From contig CAJUQJ010000018.1 in the NCBI GenBank assembly GCA_910588215.1, forward strand, positions 1 to 64,000: a stretch of DNA of 64,000 nt, given 5' to 3'. The stretch's first letter is position 1. Every line of letters begins with the position of its first letter. The notes under the pieces were generated by a model that was given only the letters and a program-made list of their open reading frames with translations, made no database searches and was not told the origin of the DNA. Source of the stretch: an uncultured Lachnospiraceae bacterium (lineage in GTDB: Bacteria > Bacillota > Clostridia > Lachnospirales > Lachnospiraceae). Made by a program: the position numbers and the translations under genes. Below, one piece after another: positions 8,081 through 15,960 of the stretch.

Positions 8081-9106
8081 ATGGAAAAGAAGAATATCGA
8101 CTGGGCAAATCTCGGATTCGGCTATCAGGAGACAGATAAGAGATTTGTGGCAAATTACAGAGATGGCGCGTGGGATGAGGGAGCATTGACGTCCGAGGCG
8201 AATCTTGTGATCAATGAGTGTGCTGGTGTGCTGCAGTATGCGCAGACTTGTTTCGAGGGGATGAAAGCCTATACGACAGAGGACGGTCATATCGTTACTT
8301 TCCGTCCGGATCTGAATGCACAGCGCATGGAAGATAGCTGTAAGAGATTGGAGATGCCTGTTTTTCCGAAAGATAAGTTCCTGCAGGCGGTGAGTGACAC
8401 GGTAGCGGCCAATGCGGCGTATGTACCGCCCTATGGGTCAGGCGCCACGCTGTATATCCGGCCTTATATGTTTGCAAGTTCCGCGGTGATCGGTGTAAAG
8501 CCGGCGGACGAGTATCAGTTCAGAGTGTTTACTACACCGGTAGGCCCTTATTTTAAAGGCGGTGTGAAGCCGCTGACCCTGAAAGTGAGTGATTTTGACC
8601 GGGCGGCGCCGCACGGTACGGGACATATTAAAGCGGGATTGAATTATGCCATGAGTCTGCACGCTATCGTTACGGCTCACCAGGAAGGATACGACGAGAA
8701 TCTGTATCTGGATGCGGCTACTAGGACGAAGGTGGAAGAGACGGGAGGCGCTAACTTCCTGTTTGTGACAAAGGACAATAAGGTGGTGACACCTAAGTCT
8801 GACAGCATCCTGCCTTCGATCACGAGGCGTTCATTGATGGTGGTGGCGAAGGATTATCTTGGCTTGGAAGTGGAAGAGAGAGACATTACGATTGAAGAAG
8901 TTGCAGAGTTTGCAGAGTGCGGCCTTTGTGGTACGGCAGCCGTTATCTCTCCTGTCGGTAAGATCGTGGATCATGGCAGGGAGATCGCATTCCCCAGTGG
9001 GATGACGCAGATGGGGCCTGTGACGCAGAAGCTGTATGATACACTGACAGGGATCCAGATGGGCCGGATCGAGGCGCCGGCAGGATGGATTCACGTGATC
9101 GTCTAG
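8081..9106 (+). CDS. ilvE: branched-chain amino acid aminotransferase
   Basis: A fold-type IV PLP enzyme that transaminates Leu, Ile and Val with 2-oxoglutarate. The 341 residues match the longer BCAT subfamily. Motifs: CFEGMKAY near the N-terminus, RPDLNAQRMEDSCKRL, the PLP lysine in GTGHIKAGLNYA (Lys184), and EETGGANFLFV with the glutamate that contacts the pyridine nitrogen. The C-terminal AECGLCGTAAVISPVG is also diagnostic. The ATG has GGAGGAGA directly upstream. It stands alone, outside any ilv/leu operon visible here. Confidence 0.95.
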   Translation: MEKKNIDWANLGFGYQETDKRFVANYRDGAWDEGALTSEANLVINECAGVLQYAQTCFEGMKAYTTEDGHIVTFRPDLNAQRMEDSCKRLEMPVFPKDKFLQAVSDTVAANAAYVPPYGSGATLYIRPYMFASSAVIGVKPADEYQFRVFTTPVGPYFKGGVKPLTLKVSDFDRAAPHGTGHIKAGLNYAMSLHAIVTAHQEGYDENLYLDAATRTKVEETGGANFLFVTKDNKVVTPKSDSILPSITRRSLMVVAKDYLGLEVEERDITIEEVAEFAECGLCGTAAVISPVGKIVDHGREIAFPSGMTQMGPVTQKLYDTLTGIQMGRIEAPAGWIHVIV

Positions 9107-9303
9107 TCAGTGTGGTGTACTGGTAGATCGTACCGGGATATGTAAGAATGAGACAGAGGGGGATTAGGTTGGAGTGCATAGTATAGGCACGCGATTTGAT
9201 CCTCCTTTTTTGTCATACGGGATATTCTTTGGATCTCATGTATGATAAATGAAGGCGGCGAAGGTATTTTACAGAGGAATTGAAAGGAAAGGACAGATAT
9301 AAT

Positions 9304-10068
9304 ATGGAGGCAATACGGGAACAATATCCTTATTTATATGAGACGCATCTGCATACGGAAGAGTGCAGTGCGTGTGCGCACAGCACCGGGGCAGAGATGG
9401 CGAGAGCATGTAAAGAATACGGTTATACGGGGATTTTTGTGACGGACCATAACTGGGGCGGTAATACGGCAGTGGACAGAAGTCTGCCCTGGGAGGAATG
9501 GGTGGACCGGTTTGAGCAAGGATATCTTCATGCGGCCGAAGAGGGCGGGAAGATCGGATTGGATGTATTCTATGGCTATGAGGCCGGATACGACGGCACG
9601 GAATTCTTGATCTATGGTGTGGACGGGGCGTGGCTGAAGGCGCATCCGCAGATCAGGACGGCGACGGTGGAGGAGCAGTACCGGCTGATCCATAAGGCAG
9701 GCGGTCTGGTGATCCATGCACATCCTTTCCGCGAAGCGGGGTATATCCCGGATGTACGGCTATATCCGCAGTGGGTGGATGGTGTGGAAGGGGTGAATGC
9801 GACTCATTCCAATTCCGGAAGTATGGCACACAACGATCCGGCTTTTGACAAGAGGGCGATCGCCTATGCCGGACAGCACGGGCTGCCGCTGACTGCCGGG
9901 TCGGATATCCACACGACGGGATTGCTCGGCGGCGGGATCGCTTTTCGGCGCAGGATCCGCTCGGCGCAGGACTATGCACGGGCCATTTTAAGCGGCGAGG
10001 ATTATGTGCTGACCAATGGGGAATCGTGGTTCGACAAAACAGGGAATCGGATAACAGATTGTAAGTAG
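9304..10068 (+). CDS. PHP-domain metal-dependent phosphoesterase
   Basis: A 254-residue PHP-superfamily protein, expected to hydrolyse a phosphoester with two or three metal ions. Metal ligands can be read in order: ETHLHTEECSACA, VTDHNWGG, FYGYEAGYDG, VIHAHPFREAG and AGSDIHTTG. Relatives include histidinol-phosphatase-like and YciV-like enzymes; the substrate cannot be told from sequence. I chose the ATG (MEAIREQYPYLYETHLH) over a TTG eight codons upstream, since metal-binding strand 1 usually begins close to the N-terminus. The following gene starts 34 bases after the stop, so the two may be co-transcribed. Confidence 0.85.
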   Translation: MEAIREQYPYLYETHLHTEECSACAHSTGAEMARACKEYGYTGIFVTDHNWGGNTAVDRSLPWEEWVDRFEQGYLHAAEEGGKIGLDVFYGYEAGYDGTEFLIYGVDGAWLKAHPQIRTATVEEQYRLIHKAGGLVIHAHPFREAGYIPDVRLYPQWVDGVEGVNATHSNSGSMAHNDPAFDKRAIAYAGQHGLPLTAGSDIHTTGLLGGGIAFRRRIRSAQDYARAILSGEDYVLTNGESWFDKTGNRITDCK

Positions 10069-10102
10069 CGTGAGAAACTGCGCCTGCAGGACAGAGGAAT
10101 GG

Positions 10103-11191
10103 ATGAAAAGAGAGTATAGTGGATTTATGAGGAAGAAGATGTTGAAACGTGCGGCGGGTATTTTGCTGGCATGCGGGCTGAGCCTGGTCAGTCTGACCGG
10201 ATGCGGGAACGGGCAGGGCTTTGGCACGAAACTGGTGCTTACCACCGGATTTGACCGGGATGAGATCTTTCGGATTGAGACAAGCACCTGTTCTCTGCCG
10301 GAGATCATGGTGTATCTGACCAATATACAGAACCGGTATGAGAGTGTCTACGGACCTGAGATCTGGGCCACGAACGTGGACGGTGTGACGCTGGAACAGA
10401 ATGTGAAGGGGATTGCACTGGCACAGATCGCGCGGATCAAGACGATGAATCTGATGGCGGAGCATTATCAGGTGGAGTTAAACGGTGAGGAGAAGGCACA
10501 GGTAAAGAATGCGGCTGAGGCCTACTACAGTTCCCTCAGCGATACGGAAATAGAGAAGATGGGAATCTCCAAAAAGACGATTGGCGATCTCTATACGGAG
10601 TTTGCATTGGCGGAAAAGGTATATCAGTATACGATCAAGGACATCAATCCGGAGATCAGTGACGATGAGGCGAGGACGATCACGGTGGAGCACATCCTGA
10701 TCAAGACTTATGCGCTGGATGGTACCGGTAAGAAGGTGGAGTATACGGAGGAGGCGAAACAGGATGCCTACAGACTGGCCAGCGAAGTATTGCGGATGGC
10801 GACTGAGGGGGAAGATTTCGACGAATTGATCCGCCATTATAGCGAGGATGACAAGAGCACGTATTCTTTTGGTAAGGGCGAGATGGATGCCGCCTTTGAG
10901 ACGGCTGCTTTTAATCTGGGTAAGGACGAGATCAGCGAGGTAGTGGAGACGGAATTCGGATATCATATCATCAAATGTCTGAATACATTTGACAGGGATG
11001 AGACGGATGCCAATAAGATTAAGATCGTAGACCAGAGACGGGCAGAAGCTTTTGGACAGGAGTATGATGCCTATGTGGAGACATTGACGAGAAATCTGAA
11101 TGAGAATCTGTGGGACAGCGTGGGATTCATTCATGATGAAAATGTGAAGACGATGGACTTTTTTGATGTGTATACGGAGTATTTCGGGTAG
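10103..11191 (+). CDS. PpiC/PrsA-type peptidyl-prolyl isomerase lipoprotein
   Basis: An exported foldase of the parvulin type. The ATG follows AGAGG; the N-terminal basic stretch, hydrophobic core and lipobox LTGC mark a lipoprotein anchored outside the membrane, as PrsA is. A SurA/PrsA-like helical chaperone region follows, then the parvulin domain at about residues 195-300 (ARTITVEHILIK, SFGKGEMDAAFETAAF, TEFGYHIIKCL). The 362-residue length is slightly above PrsA. By analogy it helps fold secreted proteins and cell-wall enzymes. An alternative start eight codons downstream would give a shorter signal peptide. Confidence 0.85.
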   Translation: MKREYSGFMRKKMLKRAAGILLACGLSLVSLTGCGNGQGFGTKLVLTTGFDRDEIFRIETSTCSLPEIMVYLTNIQNRYESVYGPEIWATNVDGVTLEQNVKGIALAQIARIKTMNLMAEHYQVELNGEEKAQVKNAAEAYYSSLSDTEIEKMGISKKTIGDLYTEFALAEKVYQYTIKDINPEISDDEARTITVEHILIKTYALDGTGKKVEYTEEAKQDAYRLASEVLRMATEGEDFDELIRHYSEDDKSTYSFGKGEMDAAFETAAFNLGKDEISEVVETEFGYHIIKCLNTFDRDETDANKIKIVDQRRAEAFGQEYDAYVETLTRNLNENLWDSVGFIHDENVKTMDFFDVYTEYFG

Positions 11192-11296
11192 TTGTAAGAT
11201 GTAACTTGCGGTCAGAGAGAGGAACCCGATGACCGGAGGAGGAAGCGTGACAGAAGGCGGCAGTGGAGCGTGCCGGAAGAAGGGGAGGGCAGCAGA

Positions 11297-11929
11297 ATGA
11301 CAGACAATATCAAAGTATATACACAGAGCAGCATTCGGATCGGCAGTCGTGTGGGGAACATTTATCTGGATCCGTTCCAGATGAAGGAGGCGCCTCAAGA
11401 CGCAGCCTATATTTTGATCACCCATGACCATTATGATCACTTCTCACCGGAGGATATTGCTAAGGTTGGCAGAAGTGATACCATACTTATAGTACCGGAG
11501 AAAATGGAGATGAAGGCGCACAAAGCGGCCGGATCGGTGGGCCGAATCTGTACGGTGAAGCCGGGGACTTACCATGCATTGGACGGGCTGGAGCTGGAGA
11601 CGGTGCATGCGTATAACCATGTGAAGCCTTTTCATCCCAAAAGCGCGGAGTGGGTAGGATATATCCTGCGGCTGGATGGGAAACGGATCTATATCGCCGG
11701 TGATACGGACGTGACGAAGGAGAGTAAGCAGGTACAGTGTGATATTGCATTGGTACCGATCGGCGGTACGTACACGATGAATGCAAAGAAGGCGGCGGAG
11801 CTTGTCAACTGTATCAGGCCGTCTGTGGCGATCCCTACCCATTATGGAAGTATTGTGGGGAAAAAGGAGGATGCAGAGGTGTTCCGGGAGAATGTGAAGG
11901 AGCCTGTCAGGGTCGAGGTCATGCTGTAA
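11297..11929 (+). CDS. MBL-fold metallo-hydrolase (UPF0173/UlaG-like)
   Basis: A 210-residue metallo-beta-lactamase-fold hydrolase. The first zinc motif is THDHYDH near residue 41, followed by VHAYN, IAGDTDVTKE (bridging Asp) and PTHYGS (last His). The compact size and the lack of an inserted domain place it with YtkL/UlaG-like proteins of unknown substrate. The ATG after GGGGAGGG was chosen over a GTG-rich upstream region. It is the last gene before the heat-shock-controlled htpG, on the same strand, but htpG has its own CIRCE and promoter. Confidence 0.82.
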   Translation: MTDNIKVYTQSSIRIGSRVGNIYLDPFQMKEAPQDAAYILITHDHYDHFSPEDIAKVGRSDTILIVPEKMEMKAHKAAGSVGRICTVKPGTYHALDGLELETVHAYNHVKPFHPKSAEWVGYILRLDGKRIYIAGDTDVTKESKQVQCDIALVPIGGTYTMNAKKAAELVNCIRPSVAIPTHYGSIVGKKEDAEVFRENVKEPVRVEVML

Positions 11930-11965
11930 GTTACAATTTAAGTTTATAAAAATTTTAGGAAAATA

Positions 11966-11992
11966 TTAGCACTCATTAATGGTGAGTGCTAA
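11966..11992 (+). promoter_or_regulatory. CIRCE operator (HrcA binding site)
   Basis: A perfect match to the CIRCE consensus: TTAGCACTC, nine bases, GAGTGCTAA. HrcA binds this palindrome and represses class I heat-shock genes. It ends eight bases before the -35 of the htpG promoter, so htpG is predicted to be HrcA-controlled. In Bacillus subtilis, by contrast, htpG lacks CIRCE. Confidence 0.95.
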
Positions 11993-12000
11993 TATTTTTC

Positions 12001-12029
12001 TTGACTTCTGGATAAGAGCGTATTAAACT
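12001..12029 (+). promoter_or_regulatory. htpG promoter
   Basis: TTGACT and TAAACT separated by 17 bases, about 90 bases before the htpG start and just downstream of the CIRCE palindrome. Confidence 0.6.
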
Positions 12030-12117
12030 ATCTAGCAGGCAAAGAAAGAATATGTGCCGTGCGATACATGGCAGAATGAAGATTAAAGTTAACAGGATCA
12101 GAAAGGAATGTGAGAAA

Positions 12118-14301
12118 ATGGCAGCAAAGCATGGTAATTTATCAATTAACAGCGACAATATTTTCCCGATCATCAAGAAGTGGTTGTATTCCGACCATGA
12201 TATCTTCTTCCGGGAGCTGATCTCCAACGGATGTGATGCGATCACGAAGTTGAAGAAATTGGACATGATGGGTGAATATGCCCTGCCGGACGGTTATAAG
12301 CCGCAGATTCAGGTGATCGTGAATCCGGAGGAAAAGACGCTCAAGTTTATCGATAATGGTATCGGTATGACTGCGGACGAGGTGGAGGAGTATATCAACC
12401 AGATTGCTTTTTCCGGCGCTACGGACTTTATTGAGAAATATAAGGATAAGGCCAATGAGGATCAGATCATCGGACATTTCGGTCTTGGTTTCTATTCGGC
12501 GTTCATGGTGGCGGACGAGGTGCATATCGACTCCCTGTCTTGGCAGGAAGGCGCGCAGCCGGTACACTGGGAGTGTGACGGTGGCACGGAATTCGATATG
12601 GAAGAGGGCACGAGGACTGAGATCGGTACGGAGATCACGCTGCTGATCAATGAAGACTGCCTGGAGTTCTGCAATGAATATAAGGCCAGAGAGGTCATTA
12701 AGAAATATTGTTCCTTCATGCCCACGGAGATCTATCTGTCCAAGGCAAACACTACGGAGACACAGACGGTTACGGCCGACGAGAAACTGGATACAGATGA
12801 AGTAGTGGAAGAGATCAAGAAGGAGAAGGAAGAGGATGAGCAGAAGTTCAAGATCAAGAAGCGTCCGGAACTGTTAAATGAGACTCACCCGCTCTGGACG
12901 AAACATCCGAATGAGTGCACGAAGGAAGAGTACTTGGAGTTCTACCGCAAGGTGTTCCAGGATTACAAGGAGCCGTTATTCTGGATCCACCTGAACATGG
13001 ATTATCCTTTCAATATGAAAGGTATCCTGTATTTCCCGAAGATCAACATGGAGTATGAGTCCATTGAGGGAACGATCAAGCTGTACAACAATCAGGTGTT
13101 TATCGCGGACAATATCAAGGAAGTCATTCCGGAGTTTCTGCTTTTGTTAAAAGGGGTGATCGACTGTCCCGATCTGCCGCTGAACGTATCCAGAAGTGCG
13201 CTGCAGAATGACGGGTTTGTCAAGAAGATCAGCGAGTACATCACCAAGAAGGTGGCAGACAAGCTGTCCGGCATGTGCAAGACCGAGAAAGAAGAATATG
13301 AGAAATATTGGGATGATATCAGCCCCTTTATCAAGTTTGGCTGCCTGAAGGACGACAAGTTCTGTGAGAAGATGACGGATTATATCCTTTTCAAGAATCT
13401 GGATGGTAAATATCTGACACTGCCTGAGTGTCTGGAAGTCAACAAGGTCGATCCGGATGAGGTAAAGGACGGCGAGAAGACGGAAGCTGAGAGCGCTGAG
13501 GAGAACGGCGAGAAGGCGGAAACTGAGAAGGACGGCGAGAAGGCGGAAGTCGAAGCGGCAGATGACGATCAACCGGAAAGTGAGGCAACATCCGGTGCAG
13601 TGGATGAGAACGGTGAGAAAGTGGAAGCCGAGATCGTTGAGGAGGAGGACGAAGAGGACTCCGAGGAAGCCGAAGAGGAGAAGAAAGAGAAAGTCATCTA
13701 CTATGTGACGGATGAGAAGCAGCAGAGCCAGTATATCAACATGTTCAAGGCTGCCAAGATGGATGCAGTGATCCTCACACACAATATCGACCAGCCTTTT
13801 GTATCCCAGCTGGAGATGAAGAACGAGGGTATCAAGTTCCAGAGGATCGATGCGGACTTAACGGATGTCTTCAAGGCCAAGACCTCCAAGAAGGCTGAGA
13901 AGGAGATGGAGAAACAGGCGGAAGAAGTTGCCGCTCTGATGAAGAAAGTCCTCAAGAAGGACGCGATCAAGGTAAAGATCGAGAAGCTGAAGAACAAGAA
14001 GATCTCATCCATGATCACGCTGTCGGAGGAATCCCGCAGAATGCAGGATATGATGAAGATGTATTCCATGCAGGGTATGGATATGGGCATGGGCTTTGGC
14101 AAGGAAGGGGAGACGCTGATCCTGAATTCTAACCATCCGCTTGTACAGTACGTGCTGGATCACCAGGATGGCGAGAATGTGAAGATGATCTGCGAACAGC
14201 TCTATGATCTTGCACTGCTGCAGCAGGCGCCGCTTGAGCCGGAGGCGATGACGAAGTTCGTTGCCAGAAGTAATGAGATCATGATGTTGTTGACGAAATA
14301 A
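12118..14301 (+). CDS. htpG: HtpG, bacterial Hsp90 chaperone, with acidic insert
   Basis: An ATP-dependent dimeric cytoplasmic chaperone. Start: ATG after AAAGGAATGTGAG, giving 727 residues against ~625 for E. coli HtpG. The N-terminal GHKL ATPase shows FFRELISNGCDAITK, DNGIGMTADE and GHFGLGFYSAFMV. A charged linker (about residues 217-248, many Glu/Lys) joins it to the middle domain, as in eukaryotic Hsp90. The extra length lies mostly at about residues 445-523: a Glu/Lys/Ala-rich low-complexity block with repeated GEK motifs, inserted just before the conserved VIYYVTDEKQ strand. The rest of the middle and C-terminal domains looks intact. Controlled by CIRCE; a palindromic terminator follows. 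Confidence 0.93.
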   Translation: MAAKHGNLSINSDNIFPIIKKWLYSDHDIFFRELISNGCDAITKLKKLDMMGEYALPDGYKPQIQVIVNPEEKTLKFIDNGIGMTADEVEEYINQIAFSGATDFIEKYKDKANEDQIIGHFGLGFYSAFMVADEVHIDSLSWQEGAQPVHWECDGGTEFDMEEGTRTEIGTEITLLINEDCLEFCNEYKAREVIKKYCSFMPTEIYLSKANTTETQTVTADEKLDTDEVVEEIKKEKEEDEQKFKIKKRPELLNETHPLWTKHPNECTKEEYLEFYRKVFQDYKEPLFWIHLNMDYPFNMKGILYFPKINMEYESIEGTIKLYNNQVFIADNIKEVIPEFLLLLKGVIDCPDLPLNVSRSALQNDGFVKKISEYITKKVADKLSGMCKTEKEEYEKYWDDISPFIKFGCLKDDKFCEKMTDYILFKNLDGKYLTLPECLEVNKVDPDEVKDGEKTEAESAEENGEKAETEKDGEKAEVEAADDDQPESEATSGAVDENGEKVEAEIVEEEDEEDSEEAEEEKKEKVIYYVTDEKQQSQYINMFKAAKMDAVILTHNIDQPFVSQLEMKNEGIKFQRIDADLTDVFKAKTSKKAEKEMEKQAEEVAALMKKVLKKDAIKVKIEKLKNKKISSMITLSEESRRMQDMMKMYSMQGMDMGMGFGKEGETLILNSNHPLVQYVLDHQDGENVKMICEQLYDLALLQQAPLEPEAMTKFVARSNEIMMLLTK

Positions 14302-14315
14302 GATAGATGATGTGG

Positions 14316-14349
14316 GAATAGAGGTTCAGATCGATCTGGACCTCTATTC
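14316..14349. terminator. terminator-like palindrome between convergent genes
   Basis: GAATAGAGGT and ACCTCTATTC arms continue through CAGAT/ATCTG to give a stem of about 16 pairs with few interruptions. It lies between the htpG stop and the end of the convergent SpoIID-like gene and could serve both. The T-tract is weak on the plus strand. Confidence 0.6.
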
Positions 14350-14373
14350 TTGTGCGTCGGCCGGCCAGAGGCT

Positions 14374-15639
14374 TCATCCCGGCTCAGCGATTCGGCTTAC
14401 GCCCACATAGACTTCCGAGATCTTATACCAGGTCGGATAATCCACGATACCGGATTGGGGAAGGTTGAACACGCGCTGGAATACGCGCACGGCGTCGGCG
14501 GTGCGGGGGCCGTAGATGCCGTCCGCGGTGATCCTGGGGATGGCGGGATAATTCTGTGCGATCCGGTTGAGCTGCTGCTGGATCTGCAGGACTTTGCCAC
14601 CGGATGCTCCGACGCTCAGGTTATAGCCGGGCCAGGAGGAGGGCACACCGGATACGGCCACAGCGGTGTTGATGTACATGTCGCTGCCATAATAGTAACG
14701 TATGATCTCAATGGGGGTGTAGCCTTCATCGCCCAGATACTTGGAACCCCATTGGCTTAAGCCGTTACAGGTTACATTCTTGCCGTCGCAGTAGGAAGTG
14801 AAGATCGGCTGTCTCACACCGGGACGGGAGAGGTAGTTGGCGAAGATGGAGTCTACCAGTCGGTCAACATTTGCATAGATATTTCTGCCGTAGATCCATT
14901 TCTGATCGTAGGCGGTGGAGGAGGTGATGGTGAAATTGTACCCTTTACTCCTATACCACTCAGTATATACACGGTTTAACGTAAATGACATGATGGCCAG
15001 AGTATTGGCATAGATCGCATTTTCCGGCCAGGTGGCATAAATTTCCGAGGAGACCACGTTCTTGATATAATCGCGGTAGCGTACATAATAATTCCCTGCG
15101 GTGGAGTCAGACGGCACACCGTCATGTACGATGATGTATTCCGGGATCACGACGCGGCTTAAGACGATCTCCCCGGATTCATCCATGGGTTTGATCTCAT
15201 CTTCAGGAATCTTGGGCGGATAGTCGCCGTAGAGCGTATGATCCGGGATCACGATCGTTTCGGATTCTTCCTGTGATGTTTCGGTAGGGATCATCTCTAT
15301 ATTCTGCATGGCTGTGACTTCGGGCAGAACTTCTACACCGGATACGGTGACGGGTTCGTAGCCCGGAGCATTTACTGTCAGGGTATATTCCGAATAGGGC
15401 ATCGGTGAGTTGGGTGTCTGACTGTATTCGAGAGGCGGCGCCTTTAGCGTTACCGTCTCCGTCTGCCCTGAGGAGTCGGTAGTCAGTGTCTCGATCGTGC
15501 TGTCCGGTTCACCGGTATAGGAAATGGTTATGTTGGCATTCTGGATCGGGATCAATCCTACATTGGCTGTGACATTGATCTGCAGACGTCCCTGATCGAT
15601 GCCTTCATTCTGCATGCTTTTTAAAACAGGCTTTTGCAT
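14374..15639 (-). CDS. SpoIID-like/peptidoglycan-binding protein (paralogue A)
   Basis: 421 residues in three parts. Residues ~18-110 form a carboxypeptidase-regulatory-like beta sandwich (ITISYTGEPDSTIETLTT). Residues ~165-330 are SpoIID/LytB-like: YIKNVVSSEIYATWPENAI, NRVYTEWYRSKGY and GLSQWGSKYLGDEGYTP parallel the core of SpoIID, a lytic transglycosylase that acts on denuded glycans. Residues ~345-410 are a peptidoglycan-binding domain (LQIQQQLNRIAQNYPAIP, ADGIYGPRTADAVRVFQ). I see no signal peptide, so export would need another route or a spore-compartment role. A clear paralogue with extra domains lies at 40780-42621. Catalytic activity is inferred only. Confidence 0.78.
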   Translation of the reverse strand: MQKPVLKSMQNEGIDQGRLQINVTANVGLIPIQNANITISYTGEPDSTIETLTTDSSGQTETVTLKAPPLEYSQTPNSPMPYSEYTLTVNAPGYEPVTVSGVEVLPEVTAMQNIEMIPTETSQEESETIVIPDHTLYGDYPPKIPEDEIKPMDESGEIVLSRVVIPEYIIVHDGVPSDSTAGNYYVRYRDYIKNVVSSEIYATWPENAIYANTLAIMSFTLNRVYTEWYRSKGYNFTITSSTAYDQKWIYGRNIYANVDRLVDSIFANYLSRPGVRQPIFTSYCDGKNVTCNGLSQWGSKYLGDEGYTPIEIIRYYYGSDMYINTAVAVSGVPSSWPGYNLSVGASGGKVLQIQQQLNRIAQNYPAIPRITADGIYGPRTADAVRVFQRVFNLPQSGIVDYPTWYKISEVYVGVSRIAEPG

Positions 15640-15805
15640 AAAAATACCTCGAGTATTCTCTTCTTACTATGGTATGTGCCGCAGTGAGATTTAGTTACAG
15701 CAACGTATGTGTATCCGGCGATCATGGAATGCTTCACGTTTGCCCGGCGGCTTAAATCGCTGCGTTTGTCTTACCTGGCTGCGGAAAGGAATGCCGGATT
15801 TCGTG

Positions 15806-15835
15806 TTGCGCAGGCTGCACTGTCAATGTTATAAT
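15806..15835 (+). promoter_or_regulatory. promoter of the DUF5717 cassette, in a 321-base gap
   Basis: An extended -10 (TGTTATAAT, ending at 15835) with a TTGCGC 18 bases upstream. It is the only strong promoter-like signal in the gap 15640-15960 and would give a leader of about 120 bases before the GTG start of the DUF5717 gene. Nothing else is evident in the gap. Confidence 0.5.
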
Positions 15836-15960
15836 TTAAATATCTATGTGGAGAAGCCGATACTATTTACGGCTGATTTACTGCGAGGCGTGTGTAGTAA
15901 CGGATAACGATACGAGGGACCGGAAAGGTATCCTGGCCGTTATAGAAAGGCAGACTTAAC

